A DNA stretch of 64,000 nucleotides from Solenopsis invicta (Eukaryota > Arthropoda > Insecta > Hymenoptera > Formicidae): positions 25,545,728 through 25,609,727 of the forward strand of contig NC_052671.1 in NCBI RefSeq assembly GCF_016802725.1. Direction: 5' to 3'. The first letter of the stretch is position 1. Each line of letters begins with the position of its first letter. Positions 21,877 through 33,500 of the stretch are shown one piece after another. Made by a program: the position numbers and the translations under genes. The notes under the pieces were generated by a model that worked only from the letters and a program-made list of their open reading frames with translations, ran no database searches and had not been told where the DNA came from.

Positions 21877-22005
21877 GTGACAACCGTTAAGCGTGTAAAA
21901 GTAGTCTTTCGGCAACCTTCGAGGCGCAAGGTTCGTAGCAAACGTTGATTTGAAAATCTAAGAGTTATTTGGTTATTTATTTAGTTTATTAGAGATATTC
22001 ATTTT

Positions 22006-23765
22006 ATGTTAAAGATGGATCGAAAAGGCAAGAAACAATCTAATCCGAAACCAACTAAAGACGGCAAAAAATTGAAACGTCCTCTGAATCGATTTGAAAT
22101 AGAACAAAATGTAGGCGACAAAAGCACGTCATCCAAAAAATTGAAAACCGTTGATAAGGATATTGATATTGATCCAACAATATCATATAGAATTTTAAAT
22201 TTTTTCTCGGTTTTTCCCGTTATGGCAGGATTTCTGTGTTGCAAAACGTGTGGAAGTGAGATAGAATTTCACGAAACAAGTAAACGTGGCCTCGGATTTA
22301 AATTAGTTATCAAATGTAAAGAATGTGATCCGAAATACATCGAATCGTGTCCTCTTATTTCTAATGCATATGAAATAAACAAAAGATTTATATTTACAAT
22401 GAGGTTATTGGGAATCGGATTGAATGGAGCAGAAAAGTTTTGCGGACTAATGGATTTGCCTCGACCTATCTTCCGTTCCTTCTATGACTCTCTCATGAAA
22501 CAAATCCACACTGCTGCAAAATCGATTTGTAATATTTCATTAAAATCTAGTGCACAAGAGGAAAAAATGAAAACTGCAGAAGCATTAAATGTTCAAGAGA
22601 CTACAGAAATTACAGTATCTGGTGACGGAAGCTGGAAAAAAAGGGGCTTTAGTTCGTTGTTCGGCGTTTCATATCTGATCGGTTATTATACAAGTAAAGT
22701 GCTCGATATAAGTGTAAAATCTTCCTTTTGTAAAGCCTGCACTTTTTGGGAAAAACAAAGTAATACTGTAGAATACGAAGAGTGGTTACAATCTCATACA
22801 GATGAATGCACGGCAAATCATGAAGGCTCCTCTGGAAAAATGGAAGTCGATGGAATTCGCGAAATGTTTCTAAGATCCGAAGATCTTCACAATGTTCGAT
22901 ATATAAATTATATTGGAGACGGTGACAACAAAACTTACAAAGCAATCGTCGATTCGGTTCCGTATCCTGTTACAAAAAAAGAGTGCATTAACCACGTACA
23001 AAAAAGAATGGGCGCAAGGCTACGTAAATGTAAAAAAGAAAATAAAGGACTAGGAGGTAAAGGAAAACTTACAGCGAAATTAATTGATGATTTAAATACT
23101 TTTTACGGACTAACTATTCGCAGACATCAAAATTCTGTGGATGAAATGTATAAAGCAATTTTTGGTCTACTCTGTATCACAAGAGTTCATCTGACGACAA
23201 TCCGAAACATGATTATTGCCCGGAGGGGCCAAATTCTTGGTGCACTTGGCAGCGAGCAAAAGCTGTACGACAAAGCGATTATACACACAAAACACCGCTT
23301 CCTGATGTAGTCATTGATGCAATCACTCCCATTTATAAAGATTTGAGTGATAAAAGGTTACTTGAAAAATGCTTGGGAGGTTTTACTCAAAATAATAATG
23401 AGAGTTTTAACAACATGATTTGGAGCATCGATCCAAAAACAACATCAAGTGGAGGTATAGTCGTAGAAATCGCTGCAAGCATCGCTGTTTGTATTTTTAA
23501 TGATGGATATACCGATGTATTAAAAATAATGGAGCTGCTGGGAATTAGAATTGGACTGTCAGCATCACAATTTCGCGACTACAAGGACGATCAACGGCTT
23601 TCACTTGCAGATCTCCGAACGCAAGCGGCGACGCGTGAGGAAAGATTGCGAAGAAAGCAAAGCAGAAACGAAGCCGAAGAACTAGCTATTGCTTCAGAAG
23701 GCACTTCATATGCACCCAGATTGGACGCACTTTGGTTCGTTACAAAATTTTATCGTTTTATATGA
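22006..23765 (+). pseudogene. Kolobok-like transposase with one frameshift
   Basis: DDE-type transposase. The ATG at 22006 starts a Lys-rich leader, then a Cys-rich zinc-binding stretch (CCKTCGSEIEFH, IKCKECDPKY). The catalytic block is GDGSWKKRGFSSLFGVS, followed by cysteines (SSFCKACTFW) and NYIGDGDNKTY, the likely second acidic site. The first frame stops at 23310. The second, open from about 23304 to 23765, carries the conserved end (CLGGFTQNNNESFNNMIW). A single indel near 23300 explains this. Otherwise it is remarkably complete for a dead copy, so the insertion is probably young or the indel an assembly error. Confidence 0.78.
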
Positions 23766-23894
23766 ACCAATTAGTTGTAAAACTTTAAACGCATTTTTCT
23801 CGAAACCACGTTTTCGTAACTGGGCGCTCTCATATCTCGGCCAATTTTTATCCGAATAACTTGAAATTTGGACAGAATGTTTACAACAAAATTG

Positions 23895-24051
23895 TCTTCA
23901 GTTGCACGTACGGATTTTTCAATCGGATTATTAGTTTTTGAAAAACAATTAAAGAAGTAACGAATTTTTGTCGAAAAATCGAAAACTTTTTTTTTAAACA
24001 GTGCCATTTTGTCAAAAATTATTTTATCAAAAAATCCGTACGTGCAACTAA
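23895..24051. repeat. Inverted repeat in the 3' part of the Kolobok-like element
   Basis: AGTTGCACGTACGGATTTTT near 23899 is repeated inverted near 24031 (AAAAAATCCGTACGTGCAAC). The loop is about 110 bp, AT-rich and non-coding. It is probably a subterminal element feature. Confidence 0.6.
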
Positions 24052-24339
24052 AACTACATTCATATACTTTAAATCAAAATTTAAAAAATTTATTTCAGAG
24101 CTCCCGTTCAGATGCAGCACGAGCGCCCGTGCACCCATGTTTTTTCAGACGAGGTGCACATCAATCACCATAGTTATTATAAATATGAATATTATTTTAT
24201 GAAATTTTTTTTGTAACATAATATAAGTATGTACTTTTAACATATATAGTTTATAAATTAAACAAACTATTAGATAATGAAAAAAAAATTCACGAAAATA
24301 GCCTTTTTTTTCGGCCGTGACCCTGGTGTTCCCCCTTAA

Positions 24340-24944
24340 TTCTGATGAGCATAGAGAGCGCATGAGCAGATTCGCAAGCAATCATCGCATAACATGGCAT
24401 GCCGCCGGCGGCGCCGCATTTCGGGGGTCTATGGGAATCTAGCGTAAAACTATTTAAGCATCACTTTAAGCGTGTGGTAGGAGATTCATTAATTACTTTT
24501 GAAGAATTAAATACTCTTGTCGTCGAAATAGAAGGCGTTCTAAATTCCCGACCGATTACTTTCTTTTCTTCCGATCCGAACGACTTGCAGGTACTATCGC
24601 CAGCTCATTATTTGATCGGTAAACCTCTGACGGCCCTCCCGAAGGGCGACCTGTCGTCTGTTGCCGCCAACCGATTGTCCACATGGCAGCACATTAGAAA
24701 GGTACGGCAAGACTTCTGGGCGCGCTGGAGTCTTGAATACTTGAACGAGCTCCAGACGCGTAACAAATGGATCAAAGAGGGACCGAAGCTCGACGTCGGA
24801 ACCATTGTTCTCATCAAGAACAAGGGTACGCCATGTACTCGATGGGCAATGGGCAAGATCATAATGGTCCACTCCGGGCGAAAACGGAGTGGTGCGGACG
24901 GCAACTGTGAAAACTCCGGCCGGGCAAATAAAAAGAGCGGTTAA
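24340..24944 (+). pseudogene. pol: BEL/Pao integrase, C-terminal part
   Basis: Resumes directly after the TTAA and reads AAPHFGGLWESSVKLFKHHF, the third catalytic region of BEL/Pao integrase. It continues with the DUF5641-like C-terminal domain (LSPAHYLIGKPL, STWQHIRKVRQDFWARW, VGTIVLIKN). A small indel near 24880 breaks the last residues before the polypurine-rich stretch and LTR. Removing the transposon and one TTAA brings the two integrase halves together at one site. Confidence 0.82.
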
Positions 24945-25227
24945 CCATTTGTGCCCCCTGCCGATCGAACAGTAGCGAGTGTCCTCACATAATCAGTGCG
25001 TCAAGCCAATAATGGCTATACAATAATATAACAATAATATAATAATAATAATAATATAAGCGATATTAGCAATAGAGATACGACATTGCCCGATACTATA
25101 CATATAAATACAAACCCCGTTACAAAAGGGGCATGCGTTTAGCTATATAATATAGCGTGGATTGATCCATTATGTGTAAGCGATTTTCCTCAAAGGGGTT
25201 GATCGATTCCTCTCAACGGGGGGAGGA

Positions 25228-25583
25228 TGTAACGACGCAAAATTCATATCGCGCACACACATACGGATGCAATACGTGCATCATAACGAATAGGCGACGG
25301 TCGGGCAGCGCGGCATAATAAAGTATCAAAAAAGGGATACAAAAAAAACGAAAAAGCGAAGGTTGGACGGTTTCGAGCATTTCCGGGTTGCACGCGGTTA
25401 TTACCCAACGATAAACATCATTCAGACAATGCGGCACCGATATTACAATTGCAAGGTGGTTGTAAACCACTGCCCTAAGACAATATCGGCGTCGCTAGTC
25501 CTGGAACTATCGGCAATCGTTTGTCGGCCGATTGTCTTTATTTGCCGCGTTTGGAAACCGAAAATCCAAATTGCCCAATCGCA
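25228..25583 (+). repeat. BEL/Pao 3' LTR, truncated
   Basis: Repeats the first about 355 bp of the 5' LTR (TGTAACGACG onward) with scattered differences, mostly C/T and A/G changes. It is preceded by the purine-rich GGGGGGAGGA (25217-25226), the likely polypurine tract. It is cut at GCCCAATCG, where unrelated repeat sequence begins, so the right target duplication is lost. Confidence 0.85.
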
Positions 25584-26410
25584 CAGTGGGCCAGGAGACC
25601 TCAAAAAGTGGCCAAAATTCATATTTTGAAATTGATTGAAAGAATTATACTATTGTTTTGTACATTATTGAAAGTATTTAGAATATAATTTTTATAAACA
25701 TATATAAAGTATTTTCTTTTTGGTAGGTCCTTGAAATTGCAAAATCGTCTAAAACGATAAACGCGCAATGGATGAAAATATATCGCATATTTTGAAATAT
25801 GCTGATAATATGAAAATGTCCATCCGTTAATTTCATCTTCTGGGATGTTGACGTTTACAAAATAATCAATAATCAATCTAAAGTAATACATAGTGTAGTA
25901 GGGAAAGACGCAAAATGTGAAATTTTCACAATTTACGGCTATACACTCTCTATCAATTGACTATTCTCCTACATTCCCTTCTTTAGCGAAACCCTTATGG
26001 CGCCATTTTGTTTCTTTTACTATACACTTTTATTTAATTCGGCAGCAATTAGGCAGTATTTGACATTTAGTAGTTTAAAATTTGTCTCAAACGTCACAAT
26101 GTGCCAAGAGACCTCAAAAAGTGGCTAAAATTCAAAATGTTGATGGATTTGGGTAAAACTGATATAGAAGGGTTTACGGGGTCGCTGATTTCGAATTTGA
26201 TGTCAAAAATTCAAAATTCAAAATGGCGGATACAAAATGGTGGACAAAATTAGCGAAATACAGCAATACACTCCTAAACAATTGATTATTTTCCTACATT
26301 CCTCTCTGTAGAGAAACGGTTATGGCGCCGTTTTGTTTCTTTTACTATACACTTTTATTTAATTATGCGACATTTGACATTTAGTAATTCAAAATTTGTT
26401 GCATCTGTGC
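25584..26410. repeat. Two diverged direct copies of an unnamed repeat
   Basis: The block gagacctcaaaaagtgg occurs at about 25600 and 26109. The later block ccattttgtttcttttacta (about 26002) recurs as ccgttttgtttcttttacta (about 26328). Each pair defines a unit; the second unit is shorter. No coding frame. It truncates the BEL/Pao LTR, so it is younger than that element or came with a rearrangement. Confidence 0.6.
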
Positions 26411-26504
26411 GCGAGGATCACTTCCTGTTTTCTTTCAGTCCTACATAATAAAAGTGTAGCACATTGTTGACGCAGCACAACGATATATGTATATACAATA
26501 TACA

Positions 26505-26530
26505 CATATATATATATATATATATATATA
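26505..26530. repeat. (TA)n tract, insertion site of mariner copy B2
   Basis: A short TA repeat immediately left of the mariner end. A matching tract follows the element at 27463-27486. Confidence 0.85.
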
Positions 26531-27462
26531 CGAGGTCGTATATATAAAAAGTATCGCGAATTTTGAATTTTCGCGGGTTACGTATATTCGAATTTCGATC
26601 TTTTTGTGGCGTTATGTTGGTACTCATGTCTCTCACTTATGCCGACAAGCTCGGCCATTTTGAATGTTCACTTAATTGTTGACAGCTGCTTTGCTTGCAC
26701 GTGTTTTGGATCGTCTTCGATTTTTACCTATTCAAAAAAATGGATCAAAGAACCTGTATCAAATTTTGTGTGAAAAACGAAATTAAGTGCGCGGATGCAT
26801 TCCGAATGTTGACTGTGGCATACGGAGAAGCTACCTTGGACCGAAGCAACGTTTATCGGTGGTACAAAATGTTCTCAGAAGGCCGAGAAGATGTGAACGA
26901 CGAAGAGCGTGCCGGACGCCCGAGCACTTCAACAACAGACGAAAAAATTAATAAAGTGGAGAAAATGGTATTGGCCAATCGTCGAATCACCGTTAGAGAA
27001 GTTGCTGAGGACCTAAACATATCGATTGGCTCGTGCCATTCGATTTTTATCAATGATTTGGGCATGAGACGGGTCGCCGCGAAATTCGTACCAAACGCCC
27101 CTGCTCACACATCGTTGCTTGTGCGCGACTTTTTGGCCAAAAACAACACACTAATGATGCCGCAGCCACCGTATTCCCCAGATCTGGCCGCCTGTGACTT
27201 TTTCTTGTTCCCTAAACTGAAGAGGCCCATGAAAGGACGACGTTACGCTACGCTTGATGAGATAAAGACGGCATCGAAGGAGGAGCTGAACAAGATAAAA
27301 AAAAATGATTTTTTGAAGTGCTTCGAAGATTGGAAAAACCGTTGGCACAAGTGTATAATATCTCATGGGGATTACTTTGAAGGGGACAAAATAGATATTC
27401 ATGAATAAATAAATAATTTTTGAAAAAACACAAAATTCGCGATACTTTTTGAACACACCTCG
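26531..27462 (+). mobile_element. Internally deleted mariner (copy B2)
   Basis: A 932-bp relative of the mariner at 11769-13090, with the 3' end CGAGGTGTGTTCAAAAAG. At the 5' end only CGAGGT is kept; the next bases are replaced by a TA-rich string (CGTATATATA) before AAAAAGTATCGCG resumes, so the left end is damaged. Relative to the intact copy it lacks 393 bp. It is non-autonomous. Confidence 0.92.
26740..27408 (+). CDS. Mariner transposase with in-frame core deletion
   Basis: 222 codons, still open. The N-terminal DNA-binding half is present almost unchanged. It then jumps from KFVP directly to NAPAHTSLLVRD, deleting 131 residues including the first catalytic Asp (GDESW) and the HHD of the second. 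The remaining third site reads DLAACDFF. It cannot catalyse transposition. If expressed, it would keep the DNA-binding domain and could act as a repressor, as known for some deleted transposases; that is inference. Confidence 0.88.
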   Translation: MDQRTCIKFCVKNEIKCADAFRMLTVAYGEATLDRSNVYRWYKMFSEGREDVNDEERAGRPSTSTTDEKINKVEKMVLANRRITVREVAEDLNISIGSCHSIFINDLGMRRVAAKFVPNAPAHTSLLVRDFLAKNNTLMMPQPPYSPDLAACDFFLFPKLKRPMKGRRYATLDEIKTASKEELNKIKKNDFLKCFEDWKNRWHKCIISHGDYFEGDKIDIHE

Positions 27463-27486
27463 TATATATATATATATATATATATA

Positions 27487-28465
27487 CAGGGTGTCCCAGA
27501 AAGCTCGCATCCCATTTTAAGAGCGGATTCTTTGGAAAATTCTAAGAAGAAAATTTTACTACAAAAATGTCGAGGGTATAATAATTTTCAAATTATTTGC
27601 GATTAAAATTTACGAATCACTGAGCTGACATTTCGTGCGCTCAGGCATGGTGACATGACAAAGGTACCACAAGGGTATCTCTTGACATTGAGGTTGTCAT
27701 ATAAATACGCAATGACATTTATATTAAGAAATTACTACTTAGAAAACTTATTTGTACATTACATATGCACAATTAATGTTTTCAACAAAATATCAATTTA
27801 ATAACAAGATGTTACGATAGCCGTTGGGTCAGTTGTCAAAATAAGTTCATTACCATGTTCATGTGATAAGAACTTTTATGGTAACATATCGATAATATCG
27901 ATAATTTATGTGATAATATGAAAAGGATTGAATATGTTGATAAAGTAGAATTCAGACATATCAAATTATGTCTATTTGACATTATCGCGTTTATATCAAT
28001 TAAATTACCGATTTACATTTTTAATAGTTAAAAATGTAAATAAATTATCGATATGTTACCATTATCGATATGTTACCATAAAAGTTCTTATCATATGAAC
28101 ATGAACTTATTTTGACAGCTGACCCAACGGCTATCGTAACATCTTGTTATTAAATTGATATTTTGTTGAAAACATTAATTGTGCATATGCAATGTACAAA
28201 TATGTTTCCTATAGTAGTAATTTCTTAATATAAATGTCATTGCGTATTTATATGACAACCTTAATGTCAAGAGGTACCCTTGTGGTACCTTTGTCATGTC
28301 ACCATGCCTGAGCGCGCGAAATGTCAGCTCAGTGATTCGTAAATTTTAATCGCGAATAATTTGAAAACCATTATACCCTCGACATTTTTGTATTAGGATT
28401 TTCTTCTTAGAATTTTCCAAAGAATCCGCTCTTAAAATGGGATGCGAGCTTTCTGGGACACCCTG
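27487..28465. mobile_element. Palindromic TA-flanked MITE 1
   Basis: A 979-bp element whose two halves are inverted copies over nearly all their length, with ends CAGGGTGTCCCAGAAAGCTC. Flanked by TATA on both sides. The loop near 27930-28020 is AT-rich. It has no coding frame. The end sequence and TA target fit a Tc1/mariner-type non-autonomous element. Confidence 0.9.
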
Positions 28466-28469
28466 TATA

Positions 28470-29173
28470 CAGGGTGCGAGAAAAGTTCCGGGACGGCGAA
28501 ATATCTCGAAAACTAAGCATTTTAGGAAAAAGTGTTTCAAACAAAAGTTATAGGGTTTAAAAAGATCTATTTACTGATCTTATCAGTTTGACCTTGGATG
28601 GCGTCGCCAAGGTCAGATCGAAATTACATTAACTTTTTTAAATGGAACACCTAACTTTTTATTGCATATTCTTGTAGCTTATCTCGAGACCTTTCCAAAA
28701 CATTACAAGAAAGTTTATTTTCGTTGAGTACTTTCCGAGTTGTGAGGCTTGAAAGCTACAGTGTACTGTAGTGTGGGTCCAGCCAGTTAAGGCAAGTGTG
28801 GCGTGTGTCCGGCCAGTTAAGGCAAGTGTGGCGTGTGTCCGGCCAGTTAAGGCAAGAGTGGCTGGACCCACACTACAGTACACTGTAGCTTTCAAGCCTC
28901 ACAACTCGGAAAGTACTCAACGAAAATAAACTTTCTTGTAATGTTTTGGAAAGGTCTCGAGATAAGCTACAAGAATATGCAATAAAAAGTTAGGTGTTCT
29001 ATTTAAAAAAGTTAATGTAATTTCGATCTGACCTTGGCGACGCCATCCAAGGTCAAACTGATAAGATCAGTAAATAGATCTTTTAAACCCTACAACTTTT
29101 GTCTGAAACACTTTTTCCTAAAATGCTTAGTTTTCGAGATATTTCGCCGTCCCGGAACTTTTCTCGCACCCTG
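28470..29173. mobile_element. Palindromic TA-flanked MITE 2
   Basis: A 704-bp element with ends CAGGGTGCGAGAAAAGTTCC and long inverted arms. At the axis (28777-28865) lie three units of about 32 bp (GGCCAGTTAAGGCAAGTGTG). It abuts MITE 1 with only TATA between them and is followed by a (TA)n tract. Apart from the CAGGGTG start it shares no clear sequence with MITE 1, so it is a different family. Confidence 0.9.
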
Positions 29174-30530
29174 TATATATATATTGTCACGTATTTTCCT
29201 AACGCCGGAGAGCAACGGCGAGATACGCGATCAAACAACGGAATAGCTCGCGAAACACGCGCGGGAGCGACGAGCGAACCGAGAAACACCAAACGCTTGC
29301 ACCAAATCGCGAGATTGGGCGCCAGACGCGATGATACCGGTCGCGTCTCCGGGTTCACTTTTCAACTCTACACGGACTCACACACGCGAGAACGTGTCAT
29401 GCCGAAACGCGAAATCGTCGCCCGCACGCGGCCAGCTAGCTCCTCTAACCGGTAGAGGGGCGGGGTAGTGGAAACAGGGACGAAGCGGCTCTCTTACGGG
29501 AGGCAACGGATAGGCGAGAAACTAAATAAAGTCGGGCCGATGTAACAGATAGAGATCACATATATTGCAGATAATAGAGGGAGCATACAGTAAAATAAGA
29601 AAAAAAAGCGGTTAACGTAAGAAAGAAAAAGAGATAAGGAGTTGACCAAAAAGAATTTAACAAGTCGGACGCGGGAATTATTTCACTCAGACCATGATTA
29701 CGCTACACGCGCCGATCACGACGACTGGTCCCGCGCGAAGCGCGGCAGCCAATCACGCGCGCTCGGACCGACGCGGCAAGAACGTGAACGCAGAGCCTCC
29801 GCTAAGGCGAGCCACGTAATTCAGAGACAAGAGTGCGTACAATAAAAGCTTCGCACCGGCGACAACGCAGTCGCCTGAACCGCAATACAAAATTAGTAGA
29901 ACACGCGCGATACACCAAGTCACCGTCTCGGACGGCCGTATGATCACGGCCATAACACGACTCACGCACGTGCGCGAGGGCTTTGCGGCTTCCCGGGAAG
30001 CCGGTCGTTCGCGAGCTTCCACGGCGGGACGGCTCGAACACACGCGGCAGCCGACAGCTGGGTGCCTCGACGAGGTCTCGAGCTTGAGGTGGAGAGCCAG
30101 CCAAACACTAAGAAGCAAGGTGCGTTCAATCGCCACGCGGCGGACGCACTCGCACACGAACCTAATAACTCCATCTCAGAGCGCGAGCCGGTCGACACCG
30201 ACAGCCCGTGGCTTTACACGATTGTTAGAGGGTCACCTCGACGCCGACTCCGGTCTTTCTCCTGGTCCCTCGGGTCCTCTGGGATCCTCTAGTGCACGCG
30301 CTCGCCAGGCCGGACACTCTCGCCGATATCGGTCCTTCCGATAACCACCGACGATAACCCAGACCGATAGCTCGCACTCGCTCGCTCTTTAACGCGACTT
30401 GTACGCCGAACGCCGGGTCGCACGCAAAAGCCGAGAGGATCGCGCTCGATGCGCGATCGATGGGCGCTACCCCTCCCACAGGGTGCGCGATATCCTTGCG
30501 GCGCGGCCTATCAGCGGCCGCCCTTATCTA

Positions 30531-30546
30531 GCCGTGACGTCACGGC
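30531..30546. promoter_or_regulatory. Palindrome with CRE core
   Basis: A perfect 16-bp palindrome GCCGTGACGTCACGGC containing TGACGTCA, the CREB/ATF consensus site. It lies 7 bp before the P-element target duplication. In the candidate LTR it could be a U3 promoter element. Function is inferred from the consensus only. Confidence 0.5.
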
Positions 30547-30560
30547 AACGCAGTGTCGGG

Positions 30561-33500
30561 CATAGTATAGATATAATAGTAGCGACACTTGCCATGCAAT
30601 TCAATTTTCAATGCGCATGACCGTAGCCGCCATCTTCCTAGCCGAAACACACAGTAACCTAACCCTCAAATTACAGCTGATTACAACTAGTAAAAGTTAT
30701 CTGACAGAATTTACGGGCAGGTGTAGAATTTGATAATTGTGCGAGTAAAATGAGTGCGAGGGCATATTGTGCTGTTACAAATTGCTCGAACAATTCTTGG
30801 AATTGTTCCTACAGTTTTTTTCGATTTCCAAAAGAACCAGAACGAGTAATTAACTTAATTTTTCGCAGATACCGCATTGTAAATCGCTGAGGAAACATTA
30901 TGTTTTTCAAAGACTTTGAGCTCAAAATCATCAGAAATAATTATGATAGACTTTTTCAATATTATTTAGAAATACGATTTTATTATTATGTGAACCAAAA
31001 TGTTATTCACTGCATGTGTCCGAATAATTCAAGATCGAAAAATTGCTTTGAAAGATCTACGATATCTGCGGAGGGTTAAATATATTTTTATATTATAAAA
31101 ACAACAAAAACTAAATATACTTTATATATTATTCTTTACATCAGAATTAGTTTTCAGTATTATTCGCAGAATGACAATAGTTTGATTTCATTGTCATAAC
31201 TACATCAATTAGCCAGTGATATATGTACTGTTTTTCGGTGATAGTAATTTTGGACAATAAGAGCCTCATCATAATTGGAATCACTGAAAGACAGTGAATA
31301 AATACAGATAGATACTTGATTACAGTTATAAATATATCACTGTAAATTAGTGTAAATTTTACTGATTCAGATTTAAAGAATATATATTGCTTATGTTATT
31401 TATTTAAAATTATTTATAGATGCAGACAATGGATAAATGCAATAAATAGGCAAGATCTAATTAATAAAGACAGTACTGTTTTATATAAAAGCTATAAACT
31501 ATGCGCAGCACACTTTCAAACAAACATGTTTCTGAATAATTTACAAACTAGATTACATGTACATGCTGTACCATCAGTTTTCGGCAATGCAAAGTAAGCA
31601 GATTTTTAAAATATAGCAATAAGATAATTTTATATAAAAAACAGTAAATTTTAAATCATTAAAGTTAAAAATATTTTTAAAATAATTCTGTCTTAAAAAT
31701 ATATTTACATCTAAAAAAATATTTTTTTAACTGCTTATAGGACAAGTGATTTCCGTATAGAGACCCATACAGAGACAATACAGACAAACACACTAATCAC
31801 AAATAATTCAAAAAATCAATCCAAAAATCAATCTATGGACATTAACTATAGTTGCTTAGAAAAACCAGAAGAAGATACAATTGAAGAATCAAGGAATTTC
31901 AAGAGAAAAAAGTCAACACCATTAGTAATTCGTATTCCAGATAATCAGTTTAGCCCACCAATAGAAAAATCTCCAAAATTAACTCAAACATCAAATATAT
32001 TATCTGCAAATAGTTCGCGTAAAGAAAAATTACGAACTAAATTAAAAAAATTACAAAGAGTAAATGCAATACTAAAAACAAAATTAATGAGAAGGAATAA
32101 GTTAAGTAATATCACAGAAATAGATTTTTTAAAACTTTGTAATAAATTTGTACCCAAACATTTAAGATTTTTTATAACTGAACAAATTACGCTAAATAAG
32201 AAATCTAAAAAAGGAAATAGATATACAGAAGAATTTAAAAGATATGCATTATCACTTTTCTTTATTTCGCCAAATGCATACAGATTTCTGAGAAAAACTT
32301 TCAATTTACCATCCATTAGATGTTTGCAAAGATTTGTTGAAAAATGGCCAGAAGAGCCTGGGCTTAGTGATACAATCTTTAATGCAGTTAAGATTAGGAC
32401 AAAGAACATGGAAAAAATGGATAAAATGTGTATTTTATGCCTTGACGAAATGTCAATAAAATCCAGTTTGTTTTATAGTATAAAAAAGGATAAAATTATA
32501 GGCTTTCATGACACAGGCAGCAATAAATCGTTAGATGTAGCACAAAATGCTCTAGTTATTATGGCAAGAGGTCTTAAAGCAAATTGGAAACAATCTTTAG
32601 GTTTTTTTTTAACTCATTCTACTTGCCCTGCTATAGACGTAAAAAATTTAATCGACTGTACCATACAAAAGTTAAATGAAATAGATATACAAACTGTAGC
32701 TATTGTTACTGATCAAGGATCAAATTTTCGTCAGTTAATTACATTGTATGGTATAACCATAGAAAAACCTTATTTTACAGTAAATAATATGCAAATTTTT
32801 TATTTTTTCGATATGCCTCATTTAATAAAAGTTGTGAGAAATAATTTAATAACTCACAATTTTATATACAATAACCAGTATGTTTCATGGCAACATATAC
32901 AAGATTTTTTTGAACAAGACAAGATAAGGAGTTTAAGATTAGCTCCTAAACTAAGTAACGAATATATATATCCTAATAATTGGCAGAAAATGCGAGTTAA
33001 ATTTGCTACTCAGGTATTCAGTGCTACAGTTGCTGCTTCTTTGAAGACTTATATTTCGTTTACAGCGCTTGAAAAAGATGCCATAGGAACTGTCAATTTT
33101 ATTTCTGATTTTGACAAACTTTTTGATATCTTTAATTCATCGAAATTTTCTAACGAAAAACAATTTAACAAACCATTTAAAGGAGAACAATATCAAATAG
33201 ATTTTTTACATAAAATGTTAGATCATATAAAGGATTTAAAAATTATTACATTTGATAAAAAAGATAAAACTAAACAGGTAAAGTTTGTGTCAAATTTACA
33301 ACTAACTATAAATGCATTGCTTCAATTATGGGAATTCCTAAAAATTATTGGATTTCAATATATATTGACCAGGCGAATTAATCAAGATTGCTTGGAAAAT
33401 TATTTTGAGACTATAAGAAAACGAGGTGGCAATTCATACAACCCTACACCACAACAATTTATAAATGCTTTTAAAAAAACATTTTCATTAAAATTTTTAA

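Larger units (their letters stand above)
21389..24335 (+). mobile_element. Kolobok-like DNA transposon with TTAA target duplication
   Basis: A 2,947-bp element flanked by TTAA on both sides (21385-21388 and 24336-24339). The ends are inverted: GGGGGAACACCACGGTGACG and, at the right, the reverse complement of GGGGGAACACCAGGGTCACG. It sits inside the integrase gene of the BEL/Pao element. The transposase type together with TTAA suggests the Kolobok superfamily; similar proteins are often labelled as a Mutator-like transposase domain. piggyBac also uses TTAA, but the protein does not look like a piggyBac transposase. Confidence 0.8.
3210..25583 (+). mobile_element. BEL/Pao retrotransposon split by nested insertions
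   Basis: One LTR retrotransposon spans 22.4 kb. In order it has 5' LTR, gag, aspartic protease, [insertion 6.16-19.13 kb], reverse transcriptase, RNase H, integrase N-terminal part, [Kolobok-like insertion 21389-24335], integrase C-terminal part and truncated 3' LTR. Removing the insertions leaves roughly 6.5-7 kb, normal for BEL/Pao, although about 150 codons of pol before the RT are missing. Nonsense and frameshift mutations are scattered through gag and pol, so the element is dead. The BEL/Pao assignment rests on the order protease-RT-RNase H-integrase and on characteristic blocks in each. Confidence 0.88.

Noticed and set aside
21389..24335. piggyBac element because of TTAA
   Set aside because: The protein lacks the piggyBac DDD arrangement and has instead the GDGSWKKRGF block of another superfamily.
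27487..29173. Coding capacity in the palindromic elements
   Set aside because: Only short incidental frames; the structure is explained by inverted arms.
29099..30620. Several Arg/Ser-rich frames of 60-134 codons
   Set aside because: GC-rich composition gives mutually overlapping frames; no domain, and the region behaves as LTR-like sequence.
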